Positions 53,442 through 63,375 are shown, counted from the first letter of the stretch. The stretch is DNA of 64,000 nt from Alicyclobacillus suci (GCF_017329615.1 NZ_JAFMTW010000001.1:62001-126000); one strand, 5' to 3'. The notes: generated from the letters alone by a model not told the origin. Program-made: numbers and translations.

Positions 53442-54254
53442 CTAGAATCCGTAAATCGTCATACCACCATCGACGAAAAGTGTTTGCCCCGTCACATAAC
53501 TCGCTGCGTCCGAAGCCAAAAAGATGGTCGGTCCAATCAGCTCGTGCAATTCACCGACGCGATTCAGCGGGGTGCGCGCCAGAATCTCTGCTAGATATTC
53601 CGGTTGGTTCAATAAATTCTCCGTAAGAGGTGTGCGAAAATACCACGGGCCGATACCGTTGACGCGAACACCATGTTTCCCCCACTCCATGGCCAACACT
53701 TTCGTCATCTGAATGACTCCGGCTTTCGCCGCCGCGTAGACGACCCCTGTGCGCAAAGCCACGTGCCCACCGACAGACGAGATGTTGATGATACTGCCCT
53801 GCTGACGCCCGACCATCTGGCGGCCAAACGACTGCGCTAGAAAAAACGCACCGCGCAAATCGGTGTCGATAATCGTCTGCCACTGTTCCTTTGTCACATC
53901 GAGTGCGGGCGTGCGGATGTTTACACCAGCGTTGTTGACGAGAATGTCTACCGCGCCCGTGTCGTGAATCGCTGTGACCACCTCCGTGACAGCGTCGACA
54001 TCTGTCAAGTCACACGCATAGGCAAACACCTGACGCTTCGGAAAATACTGATGAATCGTTTCCGACACCTCGGCTAAAGCGACCTCATCACGTCCCATCA
54101 ACACCACGTCGGCGCCTACTGCAGCGAGACCTATCGCGAGCGCCCGCCCAATCCCCCGACTCGCACCCGTGACGACCGTACGTTTACCGACCAGCGAAAA
54201 TAAATTCCCCGGAGAGAGCCAACTCTCCGGTACTGCAGAATGCTCATTCGCCAT
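53442..54254 (-). CDS. Short-chain dehydrogenase (FabG/gluconate dehydrogenase-like)
   Basis: A 270-aa classical SDR: VVTGASRGIGRAL, LVNNAGVNIRTP, catalytic Ser/Tyr/Lys in NISSVGGHVALRTGVVYAAAKAG, and the closing SYVTGQTLFVDGGMTIYG. ATG 54254 follows GAAGGGG; the start overlaps the preceding thioesterase end by 11 nt. The dehydrogenase resembles gluconate 5-dehydrogenases and 3-oxoacyl-ACP reductases. With two hotdog thioesterases upstream, an acyl substrate is possible. Confidence 0.88.
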   Translation of the reverse strand: MANEHSAVPESWLSPGNLFSLVGKRTVVTGASRGIGRALAIGLAAVGADVVLMGRDEVALAEVSETIHQYFPKRQVFAYACDLTDVDAVTEVVTAIHDTGAVDILVNNAGVNIRTPALDVTKEQWQTIIDTDLRGAFFLAQSFGRQMVGRQQGSIINISSVGGHVALRTGVVYAAAKAGVIQMTKVLAMEWGKHGVRVNGIGPWYFRTPLTENLLNQPEYLAEILARTPLNRVGELHELIGPTIFLASDAASYVTGQTLFVDGGMTIYGF

Positions 54255-54663
54255 ATGGAATTTCCCCTTCGCCGTGAAGATATTGTTGAAACACCTGCCG
54301 CACGTCGTCCGGCAATCGTGTTGGTCGTTGTGTATGGTAATCAAAGTGGACGACCGTGACGACACATTCACACAGACGCGTCCCATCCTGCGCCAAGAGA
54401 TGCGTGGTCAATTCCGCGCTTGAATGTCCTATTTTCGTTACCCACATGCGGGAGATGATATCACGGTGCTCGGGAAACCTCGTTTGCGCGAGAAACTTAT
54501 AGGATGCGCTGGCCAATATGATGGGCAGCGAGAACTTCTCAAAATGCGCCTCGATAAACTGCACGCGCGCTTCTTCCATAAAAGTGGCATAGCTTGCGTT
54601 GTTGACGTGTCCATACATGTCTGTGTCGCCAAAGCGCACGCGTATGGTCGATTCAAAAAACAT
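54244..54663 (-). CDS. Acyl-CoA thioesterase (4HBT/YbgC-like)
   Basis: A 139-aa hotdog-fold protein. RVRFGDTDMYGHVNNASYATFMEEAR is the 4-hydroxybenzoyl-CoA thioesterase pattern, with the catalytic Asp in DTDMYGH. It hydrolyses short or aromatic acyl-CoA. ATG 54663 follows GGGGGTGG. It overlaps the SDR by 11 nt and follows the PaaI-like gene by 33 nt. Confidence 0.88.
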   Translation of the reverse strand: MFFESTIRVRFGDTDMYGHVNNASYATFMEEARVQFIEAHFEKFSLPIILASASYKFLAQTRFPEHRDIISRMWVTKIGHSSAELTTHLLAQDGTRLCECVVTVVHFDYHTQRPTRLPDDVRQVFQQYLHGEGEIPYGE

Positions 54664-54696
54664 TGTAACCACCCCCGTCTGAAACTCGTCTGACAA

Positions 54697-55095
54697 CTAC
54701 CGCGTCGGTTTGCGGGCAATGATAGCGACGGTACAACGGGAGATACAAACCAGTTGATTGCGTTCATTGGTAATCCGAATATCCCACACCATCGTGGTAG
54801 CGCCGCGATGAACCGGTGTTGCGACGGCAGTGACGATGCCTTCGCGGGCGGACCGGATATGGTTCGCGTTGATCTCCAGACCAACTGCGGTTAACTTGTC
54901 GGTGTTAACGTTGAGCAGTGACCCAAGACTGGCTGCGGACTCGGCCAATGCGACACTCGCCCCGCCGTGCAGCAACCCCATCGGTTGGTGTGTACGCGAA
55001 TCGACGGGCATCGTCATAACCACTTTATCCGGCGTCGCCTCAACAACTTGCATTCCTAAATGTTCCATTAATGTGTTATGTAATAATTCATCCAT
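54697..55095 (-). CDS. PaaI-family thioesterase
   Basis: A 132-aa hotdog-fold protein: PMGLLHGGASVALAESAASLGSLL, then TAVGLEINANHIR. These match PaaI/YdiI-type thioesterases, in which the Glu in this helix is catalytic. Members act on phenylacetyl-CoA or on DHNA-CoA of menaquinone synthesis. ATG 55095 follows AAGGAG. It is the first gene of the PaaI-4HBT-SDR-oxidase group. Confidence 0.85.
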   Translation of the reverse strand: MDELLHNTLMEHLGMQVVEATPDKVVMTMPVDSRTHQPMGLLHGGASVALAESAASLGSLLNVNTDKLTAVGLEINANHIRSAREGIVTAVATPVHRGATTMVWDIRITNERNQLVCISRCTVAIIARKPTR

Positions 55096-55236
55096 TGGCC
55101 TACGCTCCTTTTCCAACATTGTACTATAGTTTTTGACTAGCGAACTTAGGCTTGTCCGCGTCATTCACGCAAACGTGCAGCGGCTAGAAGGACGGGCCCT
55201 CCGGCTCGCCGGCCCAAGCCGCAGCGAATTTCTTCG

Positions 55237-56196
55237 TCAGCGCACTGCAAAATGGCGGATGAGTGCTATGCGGGCATCCCATGTATCACGGACAAACGTC
55301 CACATAGATGCGTCGTGCTTTGTCCTGTGACCGCGAGCGGCACGCAAAAGCAAGTACACGACTTCCCGTGGAATCTCGAAAAACGTAGAAAAAATCTCTT
55401 TTTGGTTGTAATCCAGCAAATCGTAATCGTAACCCGTCAGGAGATGTTCAACGTGTGGAATGGAAAAATGGCACGTATTCATCGCCGCTTTGGCCAGCTC
55501 TTCTAACGGAAATCCGATATTGAGGCGCTCCCAATCGATAAAACGGGCGCGGTGGTCGACAAATAAGATATTTGGAAGTGTGACGTCGCCATGAACAACG
55601 CCGGATTTTAGAAGCCGATGATGATCTGCCAAGCTGTCGGCAACGTGGTGGAAAGTCTCGTCGAGCAAAGATTCCTGCTGTTCGATAAAGCGGCGAGCGT
55701 CCTTCGGCAACCGCTCTGCGATGCCGCCTCGAAGTAAGCGCCTCGCCTGGGTAACTTGCCGCAACTTCTCCCGCCACCGGGGCTTGTCAAAATCCGCTGT
55801 GTCGGGCCGGACGTGGTGCATCTCGGCAAGTGCTTCACCTAAGCGACGGGCGTCTGTGGAAGACAACCGAAATGGCCGTCCTTCAATCCAATCAATCAGA
55901 TAAAACCATTCGTCCTGAACAGCGACATAAGGTTTTCCCGCGACCGTCCGATACCACCTGGGCAGTCCTGTAAACCCTGTCCGGGCAAGGGCTAGATACC
56001 GTCGATAATACTGGCGCAGCGCCTGCTCACTCCCGGTATATCGCTTTAATTTTAACACTCCAAAACCCGTCTCGACCTTCGCAGTCACACGCTTCAGGTA
56101 AAGCGAATCGTGCCAAGTCATCTGCCTTACCAAAAGCCCATACGTATCCTCTAAAACCTCTTCCAGTCGGCGATTTGGCAAATCCCCCACGAACAC
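55237..56196 (-). CDS. Spore coat CotS-like/APH-fold kinase
   Basis: A 319-aa protein with the aminoglycoside-phosphotransferase fold. Nucleotide-site Lys candidate in GFGVLKLKRYTG, catalytic loop VVHGDVTLPNILF, and metal-binding Asp in ARFIDWERL. The C-terminal helices resemble CotS/YutH coat proteins. GTG 56196 has AAGGAG close before it. In Bacillus the CotS/YutH members associate with the spore coat; kinase activity is likely but substrates are unknown. Confidence 0.82.
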   Translation of the reverse strand: MFVGDLPNRRLEEVLEDTYGLLVRQMTWHDSLYLKRVTAKVETGFGVLKLKRYTGSEQALRQYYRRYLALARTGFTGLPRWYRTVAGKPYVAVQDEWFYLIDWIEGRPFRLSSTDARRLGEALAEMHHVRPDTADFDKPRWREKLRQVTQARRLLRGGIAERLPKDARRFIEQQESLLDETFHHVADSLADHHRLLKSGVVHGDVTLPNILFVDHRARFIDWERLNIGFPLEELAKAAMNTCHFSIPHVEHLLTGYDYDLLDYNQKEIFSTFFEIPREVVYLLLRAARGHRTKHDASMWTFVRDTWDARIALIRHFAVR

Positions 56197-56303
56197 CCGC
56201 TCCTTCGTAGGTCGATGTCTTCACACCATATGCCAAAAAACCGGATCCGGTTACGGACACCACGCCCGAAAGAGGAGATGCATCCGCTGGATGGCTTCGT
56301 GGA

Positions 56304-57248
56304 TTACGTCGGCGTATCTAGACAGCGCGCCGCTGTGATTGTCTGTGCCGGCCGCAGCGACAACGCGCGGCAAGGGATGCCTGCATTCAACCAAGCTAAC
56401 GTCATCTCATCCGCAATGGTAACCGCAGACTCCGCCTGACACCAAGCCAACAAAGTGGGGCCGGCCCCACTGATGGTCACAGCGAGCGCCCCCGCATCGA
56501 CAGCCGCTGCGGCGACCTCCTGCGCCCCGGGCACTAAAGGGCGCCGGTACGGTTCATGCAAATGATCGACAAGGCCGCCGCGCAGTAAATCCAAATTATC
56601 CGTGGATAACGCCAACATGAGCCGAGCGCACTGAGCGACGTTGTCAATAACTTCTGCACGCGGATACATCGCCGGCAGCACTTTTCGCGCCTCCTCCGTA
56701 GACAGCGCAAAATCCGGTGTCGCAGCGACAAACCGCAAACCTTCCGGAATTGGAACTGGCGTCGTGCGCAAGCCGATTTTGTCGCGAAACGCCAGAATAC
56801 ATCCGCCAAACAGCGCGGGTGCGACATTGTCTGGGTGTCCTTCCATCTCCGTCGCCAATTCTAGGAGCCTCGCCAGTGAACGAACGCGGCTTGGCGCGAC
56901 TTGCTGAATCACAGCGTTGCCAAGCACAATCCCGCCAACAATCGCCGACGCGCTGGAACCAAGGCCCGACGAGACAGGAATCTGGTTGTCAAGGTGCAGG
57001 GAAAACGTCGGCAATGCGTCGAGCGGCATCTCGGCGTCCTCAAACACGCAACGCATTGCCTGGACGACGGCGTTCTCCTCCCCCCGCGGCAGGCGCTCAG
57101 AGGATTCTCCCGTGACTTCGATGGCAAACGGTGCACCGATGGTCATTCGAAACGTATTGAACAAATCCAGCGCCAATCCGAGGCAATCGAACCCAGGCCC
57201 CAAATTGGCGCTGGTCGCGGGCACGCGCACCTCGATAGTCTGGTTCAT
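56304..57248 (-). CDS. thrB: Homoserine kinase
   Basis: A 314-aa GHMP kinase. Start [25 protein letters not shown] motif [31 protein letters not shown] and the late [13 protein letters not shown]. It phosphorylates homoserine for ThrC. ATG 57248 overlaps the thrC stop (ATGA), so translation is coupled. Confidence 0.96.
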   Translation of the reverse strand: MNQTIEVRVPATSANLGPGFDCLGLALDLFNTFRMTIGAPFAIEVTGESSERLPRGEENAVVQAMRCVFEDAEMPLDALPTFSLHLDNQIPVSSGLGSSASAIVGGIVLGNAVIQQVAPSRVRSLARLLELATEMEGHPDNVAPALFGGCILAFRDKIGLRTTPVPIPEGLRFVAATPDFALSTEEARKVLPAMYPRAEVIDNVAQCARLMLALSTDNLDLLRGGLVDHLHEPYRRPLVPGAQEVAAAAVDAGALAVTISGAGPTLLAWCQAESAVTIADEMTLAWLNAGIPCRALSLRPAQTITAARCLDTPT

Positions 57249-58318
57249 ACGCGGCGCTCCAGGAGTTTGATGACCGCCTGCTGGTCACTATCCACGACTT
57301 CTGTCACATCCCCCGCCAGGCGAATGGCGCTATCGGGATCTTTTAAGCCGTTACCAGTGAGCACACAAACAAGTGTCTGTCCGCGTCCCAGCAAACCATG
57401 TTGATGGCGCTTGATAAGTCCTGCCACACTAGCGGCTGAAGCCGGTTCCGCAAACAGGCCCTCGCGCGCAATCAGCCGATACGCCTGCGCGATTTCATCG
57501 TCCGTCACAAAATCAATCGCGCCACCGGACGCCTTCGCCGCATGCACGGCCTTGTCCCAAGACGCAGGTTTCCCTATGCGAATAGCCGTAGCAAATGTCT
57601 CTGGGTGTTCAATCGGTTGATTGCGGACAATTGCTGCGGCGCCTTCGGCCTCGAAACCAAACATGTTTGGCGTCTTTGAAATCTTGCCAGCCTTCGCGTA
57701 CGCCTCAAACCCCATCCAATACGCGCTAATATTCCCCGCATTGCCGACCGGGATAAACAGCGCATCAGGTGCGGTGCCTAAGACGTCGCAAATTTCAAAC
57801 GCCGCAGTCTGTTGCCCCTGCAGCCGGTATGGATTCACTGAATTTACCACGGCCATGCCAAGACCATCGGCAATCTCGCGGACAATCGCGAGCGCTTCGT
57901 CGAAGTTGCCGCGAATGGCGACAATTCGAGCTCCATATTGAACGGCTTGCGCCAATTTACCCAAAGCCACATAACCATGCGGAATCAGAATCACCGCTTG
58001 CATGTCCGCCCGCGCGGCGAACGCGGCTGCAGACGCGGACGTATTGCCCGTGCTGGCGCAAATGACCGTATCTTTGCCCGCTTCCTTCGCCTTGGCGACG
58101 GCCAAGACCATCCCTCTATCTTTAAACGACCCGGTCGGATTCGCCCCCTCAAGTTTGAGATAGACGTCATTCTCCAACATCTCACTGAGTTTGCTTGCAT
58201 ACACCAAGGGCGTATTCCCTTCATGCAAGGACAATTGCGGCGTCTGGTCGTCGACAGGCAACCATTCGCGATATGCAGATAATAGTCCAGGCCAACCAAC
58301 GTAACGATTCTCTACCAT
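57245..58318 (-). CDS. thrC: Threonine synthase
   Basis: A 357-aa fold-II PLP enzyme. [19 protein letters not shown], the PLP lysine in [28 protein letters not shown] and [15 protein letters not shown]. It converts O-phosphohomoserine to threonine. The start is ATG 58318 with AAAGGAG 11 nt upstream; the longer frame to 58453 covers the promoter region. Homoserine dehydrogenase (hom), which often leads this operon, is not here. Confidence 0.96.
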   Translation of the reverse strand: MVENRYVGWPGLLSAYREWLPVDDQTPQLSLHEGNTPLVYASKLSEMLENDVYLKLEGANPTGSFKDRGMVLAVAKAKEAGKDTVICASTGNTSASAAAFAARADMQAVILIPHGYVALGKLAQAVQYGARIVAIRGNFDEALAIVREIADGLGMAVVNSVNPYRLQGQQTAAFEICDVLGTAPDALFIPVGNAGNISAYWMGFEAYAKAGKISKTPNMFGFEAEGAAAIVRNQPIEHPETFATAIRIGKPASWDKAVHAAKASGGAIDFVTDDEIAQAYRLIAREGLFAEPASAASVAGLIKRHQHGLLGRGQTLVCVLTGNGLKDPDSAIRLAGDVTEVVDSDQQAVIKLLERRV

Positions 58319-58435
58319 CCTATGTCGAACTCCTTTATTCTCTGCCGACGTCACAAAACACCGGGGTGAGCCTTCTTGAGAACCATCAAACTTACTTATC
58401 CAGAACGCGATAGCTGAAAGATTCCTATCAACAGA

Positions 58436-58464
58436 ATTTTCATAGAAAGCCAAGAAAACGTCAA
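58436..58464 (-). promoter_or_regulatory. Candidate thrC-thrB promoter
   Basis: On the minus strand TTGACG (58459-58464) lies 17 bp before GAAAAT (58436-58441), about 120 bp upstream of the thrC start. The -35 is good and the -10 is weak. The leader has no T-box or attenuator that I can recognise. Confidence 0.4.
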
Positions 58465-58518
58465 TCCTAAGATTTTGTAATTAAATTCCAGGAAGTGATG
58501 CCGTAATCGACGCCAAAC

Positions 58519-59445
58519 TTACTCCTTTAACACAAATGTCTCCCCGTGCTTCGTCAGCGCGATTTGGTGGCGCCTGTCCGCTGCCGCACGCACCAGTCGA
58601 TTCAGTGGTTCGTCCAAAGGTTCCCTGGAGAGTACAAACGTATCGTGATGAATTGGAATCAGGTGCTCTGCTTTTGTCGCCAAGAACATCTCCCACGCCT
58701 GCTCTGGCGTACAATGCGCACCTTGAAACGTCTCCGGCGCATAGGCCCCTATCGGCATGCAAGTGACCTGTGGTGCAAACTGCGCGACTTGGGCGACATC
58801 TTCCGTCATCGCCGTATCTCCAGCAAAGAACACCGACCACTGGTTTCGCCGGATGACGTAGCCCTGGTACCCCTGATCCCGATTCCACGGAAATCGACTT
58901 CCCCAGTGCTTCACCCGCGATGCAGTCACCGTCACACCGCACGCTAAATCTATCGTCTCACCAGGGACTAATTCATAGACATTCTGTGGCTTGAATCGCC
59001 GAACGAGGCGGGAGGTTTTCTTCGCTGTAACCACTTCCGTCCCCTCGTGAATCACATGGCGCAGACTCGGTAAATCGACGTGATCCATATGTGCATGCGA
59101 TAACAGTACCAATTGCACTTTTGGGCAATCCGCAATCGACAAAGCCGGCGCGACGTGGCGACGCGGACCGATGGTGACAAAGGGAATATGAACGCCAACC
59201 CGTTCAGAAAAGACGGGGTCTGTCAAAATATTGACGCCATCCATGCGAATCAGCAAAGTCGAATGCCCAATCCAGGCAATATACAACCCTTTGTCGTCCC
59301 ATTGCGCCGGATTTGGCGACACACTTGGCGTACGGTAGGGCGGATGCGGCCAATTACTAGTAGCTCTGCGATATAACAGAAACGACATGGCACCCACCAC
59401 GGCGACAAGCAGTACAACCACAATCACAACAGTGAGCCAAACCAT
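58519..59445 (-). CDS. Membrane-anchored MBL-fold hydrolase (NAPE-PLD/RomA-like)
   Basis: A 308-aa protein. An N-terminal helix (VWLTVVIVVVLLVAVVGAM) anchors it. The metal motif is LLSHAHMDHVDLPS, with WIGHSTLLIRMDGVNILTDPVFSER before it and SVFFAGDTAM and LIPIHHDTF after. This is the NAPE-PLD/UlaG-type lactamase fold, likely with a phospholipid or phosphodiester substrate. ATG 59445 has AGGAG 9 nt upstream. Confidence 0.87.
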   Translation of the reverse strand: MVWLTVVIVVVLLVAVVGAMSFLLYRRATSNWPHPPYRTPSVSPNPAQWDDKGLYIAWIGHSTLLIRMDGVNILTDPVFSERVGVHIPFVTIGPRRHVAPALSIADCPKVQLVLLSHAHMDHVDLPSLRHVIHEGTEVVTAKKTSRLVRRFKPQNVYELVPGETIDLACGVTVTASRVKHWGSRFPWNRDQGYQGYVIRRNQWSVFFAGDTAMTEDVAQVAQFAPQVTCMPIGAYAPETFQGAHCTPEQAWEMFLATKAEHLIPIHHDTFVLSREPLDEPLNRLVRAAADRRHQIALTKHGETFVLKE

Positions 59446-59613
59446 GTTCAACCGCTCCTATAAAAATAAACTTTACGCATATTCAACAAACAACATCTCG
59501 TGACGCCTACCTGGCAACTCAGCTTGTCCCAGGCAACCATTCAAATGGCAAGGCACCGGGCTGCGCACATCAAATGTCCACCCACCCGGCGCCGCCACCG
59601 CTGTGGTGACAAA

Positions 59614-60912
59614 TCACGAAGCCGTCTCAGACTTCGGCAACACCGTTGACACAACCATCTGCGATTCGCGCAAATGCTCACGCAACCGCACATTGGCATC
59701 CTCTAGTTTCAGAGTTTGCAGCACGTCGACCGTCTGCAAGAAATCGGCGTCGCGCAGACAATACGTGACATAGGATCTAGCTATATAGGACACTTGGTCT
59801 AAACTCATCAAAAATCGACCAATTGCCTTTTTGCGCGCCCGCTCAAAATCTTCCTCTGTAATCCCACGCGAAGCCGCGTCAGCCACATATGCCTTTACCC
59901 GCTTCACCAGTTCCTCTGGCCGCGGCGCGTTACCGCCAATCACGGTATAGCCATAGTGCGGCGTCAAATCATACTCCCAGGAAAATGCCTTGTCGATGAG
60001 CCCATCGCGAAGCAGTTCTCCGTAGAATTTGGTCGTCTTTCCAAATAGCGCATCCAGTACAATCCCTGTCAACAGTTCGCGATGTAGTAACGCCCCTTCC
60101 GACAAGGTGCCAACGGTGTCCTTCCAACCGATTAAACACCGCGACAACGATACGGGCAATCTCGTCGTGACGGCTTCCGTGCGCGGTAACGCCGGTTCAG
60201 TCGGATATACTCGCTCCACCGCAACAGGCGGGGAAAAAGTTTTACGCGCTTGATTCTTTTCAATCCAATCCATCACCTCAACTGGATTGAATCCACCCAC
60301 GACGACGAGCACCATATTACTCGGGTGATAAAACGTATGATAGCACGTTAGCAACGTCTCCCGGTCAATTTGGTAAATCGACTCGACGCTCCCGGCGATA
60401 TCGATGCGCACCGGATGCGCCGCATACATCGCGCTGAGCAACTCCATGAACACGCGCCGGTCGGGGTTATCGTCACCCATGCGAATTTCCTGCGCAATGA
60501 TGCCCTTTTCTTTTTCCACATTTTCGTCTGTCAGGTAGATTTTTTGGACGAAATTCAACAGCGTGTCGATATTTTCCCGAAGATCAGAAGTACCCGAGAA
60601 GTAATAGGCGGTCTCATCAAAGGTGGTAAACGCGTTCACGGACGCTCCATGCTCTGCAAATTGGGAGAACACTTCCTGTTCATCGTCTTCAAACATCTTG
60701 TGCTCTAAAAAGTGCGCAATGCCGTCCGGCACGCGTACGGGTTTGCCATCCAACTTGAACTCGTTGTCGATAGATCCGTATTTCGTGGCAAACATTGCAA
60801 ACGTCTGCCGAAAATCAGCTTTCGGAATGAGATAGACGCGAAGTCCATTGTCCAGTGTCTTGGCAATGACCTCAATTCCCAATGCCGCCTTCGCTGCGCG
60901 CTCACCGGTCAT
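59614..60912 (-). CDS. ymfH: M16-family metallopeptidase, YmfH-like (active-site subunit)
   Basis: A 432-aa M16 peptidase with the inverted zinc motif AHFLEHKMFE (HxxEH) and the downstream Glu in KEKGIIAQEIRMGDDNP. The length is that of YmfH. Together with YmfF it should form a heterodimer, as in other M16B pairs. Its start overlaps the ymfF stop (ATGA). Confidence 0.92.
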   Translation of the reverse strand: MTGERAAKAALGIEVIAKTLDNGLRVYLIPKADFRQTFAMFATKYGSIDNEFKLDGKPVRVPDGIAHFLEHKMFEDDEQEVFSQFAEHGASVNAFTTFDETAYYFSGTSDLRENIDTLLNFVQKIYLTDENVEKEKGIIAQEIRMGDDNPDRRVFMELLSAMYAAHPVRIDIAGSVESIYQIDRETLLTCYHTFYHPSNMVLVVVGGFNPVEVMDWIEKNQARKTFSPPVAVERVYPTEPALPRTEAVTTRLPVSLSRCLIGWKDTVGTLSEGALLHRELLTGIVLDALFGKTTKFYGELLRDGLIDKAFSWEYDLTPHYGYTVIGGNAPRPEELVKRVKAYVADAASRGITEEDFERARKKAIGRFLMSLDQVSYIARSYVTYCLRDADFLQTVDVLQTLKLEDANVRLREHLRESQMVVSTVLPKSETAS

Positions 60913-62198
60913 TGTGCATCCCCCTCGCCGGTCAAAAAGTAGATGGTATTGGGCTCCAGCCGCTTGGCGGCAGCGACGACGTCATCTTTCGTAACGCGCT
61001 GCAACTGGTCGAGCAGCGTCTCAATTTCCCGCTGTTGCCCGCAAAGGACGCCATTGTAATGCCAACTAGTGAGTGACGATGGTTGGTCGAGCAATACTGT
61101 ATATTGGTTTTGCAAGCCGCGAAACGTGAACGCCATCTCCTCGTCGGTGATGTTTCCCGCCTGTATCGCGGCAACTTGCTCCTCGATAATCTGTAAAGCC
61201 TTCTCGTACTGCTTCGGCTCGATGCCAGTCATCACGGCAAGGCTTCCCGTCATCGCATCAAAATGCGACCACACGGAATACGCGAGAGAGTGCTTTTCGC
61301 GCACGTTCAAAAACAGCTTCGAGTGCGCGAAGCCGCCGAGCACACCGTTCATCATCAACATCGCCGGATAGTCGTCAGACGAAAAGTTAAGCCCTGTGCG
61401 ATACCCAATATCCAATTGCGCCTGTGCCACGTCTTGGTGCTCTGTGACATGGCGGAACGACGTTTCAACGCCTGTCCTGAGCGGCTCCACTTGCAACTGC
61501 GAACGCATACCACCTTCGCCAATTACCTGCGATAGTTGTCCGATAATCTGCTCAGACAAGGCGTCTGCGTCTTGATACGGTCCAACCAAATACACGTGTA
61601 CCTCGGCTTCCTTCAGAAGTGTTTGGTAGCAGTCAAACAACACATCTGCGTTCATCGCTTCGAGATCTTCCAAATAGCCCAGACGCGGCAATGCTGCCGC
61701 TGTACCGCGCGCGACTTCAGCAAGACAACGCTGCAGGGCATAACCCATCTTGTCATCGCGCGTCGCCTCGATGCGACGGCGGTGCAAATCGATTTCCTGA
61801 CGCACAGCGTCGTCGGAAAACGCTGCTGTTTTCGCCTCGTGATTCAGCAATACTTCGCAGACCAACGCAAGTGCCTGTTCAACCACGTGATCTCGCGTGA
61901 TGGCGCGAACGTCCGGAATGTTCGCCGATACCTCCATAATTTGATACTCCCCGCGTTTTCCGAGGCCGGATCGGACGACCGTACCATACAGTTCATCCGC
62001 GGCCATCATCAGATCTCGGGTTGACGGTTTCGATTTCGTTCCATTCATCCACATATATGGAAGCATCGCCATCGGCGTGACGTACTCCCGCCGCTGCGGT
62101 ATATGGAGACGGATGGTTAAATCTTTGGTGCGAAACCGCGTGTGCGGTAAAAAATGGACATTAATACGCCCAGCTTGTCGCGTTATAAAATTCGCCAA
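60909..62198 (-). CDS. ymfF: M16-family protein, YmfF-like (non-catalytic subunit)
   Basis: About 429 aa with the M16 fold but no HxxEH. The C-terminal R/Y-type segment is present (LFLNVREKHSLAYSVWSHFD), typical of the second subunit. TTG 62198 is chosen: GGGAG lies 8 nt before it, and a TATAAT (62232-62237, minus) stands about 35 bp upstream. The frame open to 62297 would run through this promoter and overlap the divergent PAP2 gene. In B. subtilis ymfF-ymfH are linked to processing of a small peptide signal; no such partner is recognised here. Confidence 0.9.
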   Translation of the reverse strand: MANFITRQAGRINVHFLPHTRFRTKDLTIRLHIPQRREYVTPMAMLPYMWMNGTKSKPSTRDLMMAADELYGTVVRSGLGKRGEYQIMEVSANIPDVRAITRDHVVEQALALVCEVLLNHEAKTAAFSDDAVRQEIDLHRRRIEATRDDKMGYALQRCLAEVARGTAAALPRLGYLEDLEAMNADVLFDCYQTLLKEAEVHVYLVGPYQDADALSEQIIGQLSQVIGEGGMRSQLQVEPLRTGVETSFRHVTEHQDVAQAQLDIGYRTGLNFSSDDYPAMLMMNGVLGGFAHSKLFLNVREKHSLAYSVWSHFDAMTGSLAVMTGIEPKQYEKALQIIEEQVAAIQAGNITDEEMAFTFRGLQNQYTVLLDQPSSLTSWHYNGVLCGQQREIETLLDQLQRVTKDDVVAAAKRLEPNTIYFLTGEGDAQ

Positions 62199-62313
62199 AA
62201 TACCAACTCCCACGTAAGGGTCATCTTCCACATTATACCCAAACAAGACAGCCTGGATGTGGTATAGTTGAGCGTAAGCTTCAAGAATGAATGTCATCTT
62301 TCAGGTGTGTGTG

Positions 62314-63324
62314 ATGTCAGAGTATCGATTACAGTGGGTGCGCCGCCTTGCGCGCCTAGAAGTGTATGAAATCGCGAGCATTTTCATGCTCCTTGCGCTG
62401 TTCGCCGTATTTGTCGCATGCCCAGAGAGAATTCAGCACGTCCTTGGCTTTACAGCCATCGCCAATCCCTTGGGGTCCAATATCTTGACCGTCTTGTTGC
62501 GAGGGGTCACTTGGTTTTATGTCGCGTTCGCGTTGGCCTTTGCTGGCTGTGTGTATATGACGCGCAGGCAAACCGACTCCGTCGCCAGCGGGCTCCATCG
62601 ATACGCCCGCGTCGCTTTAAGTTTCCTCGCGGTGCTTGTCGTCTTTGATATTATCAATTTTTACATCGCCGTGTTTAACCCGTATGACCACGATGCGCTC
62701 CTGCTTCATCTCGACACACAGCTATTTGGCGCGACACCTTCACACTGGTTTGACCGAGTGACGTGTTTGCCACTGACGCTGTTGTTCTGCGGAGCGTACG
62801 CATCCTGGTTCATCATGACGTATTTGACGGTCTTCATCATGGGGTGCCGTAGTGAGCAGGCGTTACGCGAATACGTCACCGCAGCCCTCTTGGCGTTTTA
62901 TATCGGATATAGCACATATTTTTTCGTACCGGCCATCGGCCCAGAGTTTACGACACATTACCAACACAGTATCGGCCCGCTGCTGAAACTCGTGGATGGC
63001 GAAGGTCCATTTCTCAGCCGTGACTGCTTCCCCAGTTTGCACACGGGGCTGGCGATAGTCATGCTCATTCATGCATGGCGACACGCCCACAAACTGTTCT
63101 GGTTTTATGCGGTCGACATCGCGCTCATCATTCTTTCAACGATGTACCTGCGCGTACACTACGGCGTTGATTTGATTGCAGGTGCCGCACTCGCCGTTGC
63201 AGTGTCCGAGCTAGCGCCCGCGCTGACTACTTGGTGGGAGGAATCGCGTGAACGCATGTTGGCACATACGGCCTATCGAGACCGCCCCACCCATATTCAC
63301 GATGGCGTATCCGAGTGGGTCTGA
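62314..63324 (+). CDS. PAP2-superfamily membrane protein (inositolphosphotransferase-like)
   Basis: A 336-aa protein with about six helices. The phosphatase-type motifs are SRDCFPSLHTGLAIVMLI and STMYLRVHYGVDLIAGA, giving the two His and the Asp of the PAP2_3 (Aur1/Ipt1) type. It has unusual external loops (NPYDHDALLLHLDTQLFG). Enzymes with this layout transfer or release phosphate head groups on lipids. ATG 62314 has AGGTG very near; the start is not certain. It diverges from ymfF. Confidence 0.82.
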   Translation: MSEYRLQWVRRLARLEVYEIASIFMLLALFAVFVACPERIQHVLGFTAIANPLGSNILTVLLRGVTWFYVAFALAFAGCVYMTRRQTDSVASGLHRYARVALSFLAVLVVFDIINFYIAVFNPYDHDALLLHLDTQLFGATPSHWFDRVTCLPLTLLFCGAYASWFIMTYLTVFIMGCRSEQALREYVTAALLAFYIGYSTYFFVPAIGPEFTTHYQHSIGPLLKLVDGEGPFLSRDCFPSLHTGLAIVMLIHAWRHAHKLFWFYAVDIALIILSTMYLRVHYGVDLIAGAALAVAVSELAPALTTWWEESRERMLAHTAYRDRPTHIHDGVSEWV

Positions 63325-63345
63325 AGCATGCTCATCAGGTAGTGC

Positions 63346-63375
63346 TTGCACCACGTAGAATCATTGGTATATGAT
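63346..63375 (+). promoter_or_regulatory. Candidate promoter of the ferredoxin gene
   Basis: TTGCAC (63346-63351), then 18 bp to TATGAT (63370-63375); TATATG (63368-63373) with a 16-bp spacer is an alternative. It lies about 45 bp before the ferredoxin start. Confidence 0.5.

Noticed and set aside
58319..58458. T-box or threonine attenuator before thrC
   Set aside because: No T-box sequence, no run of Thr codons in a leader ORF and no terminator/antiterminator pair was seen.
59452..59613. Small precursor peptide gene beside the M16 pair
   Set aside because: No short ORF with a ribosome site was found on either strand in this gap.
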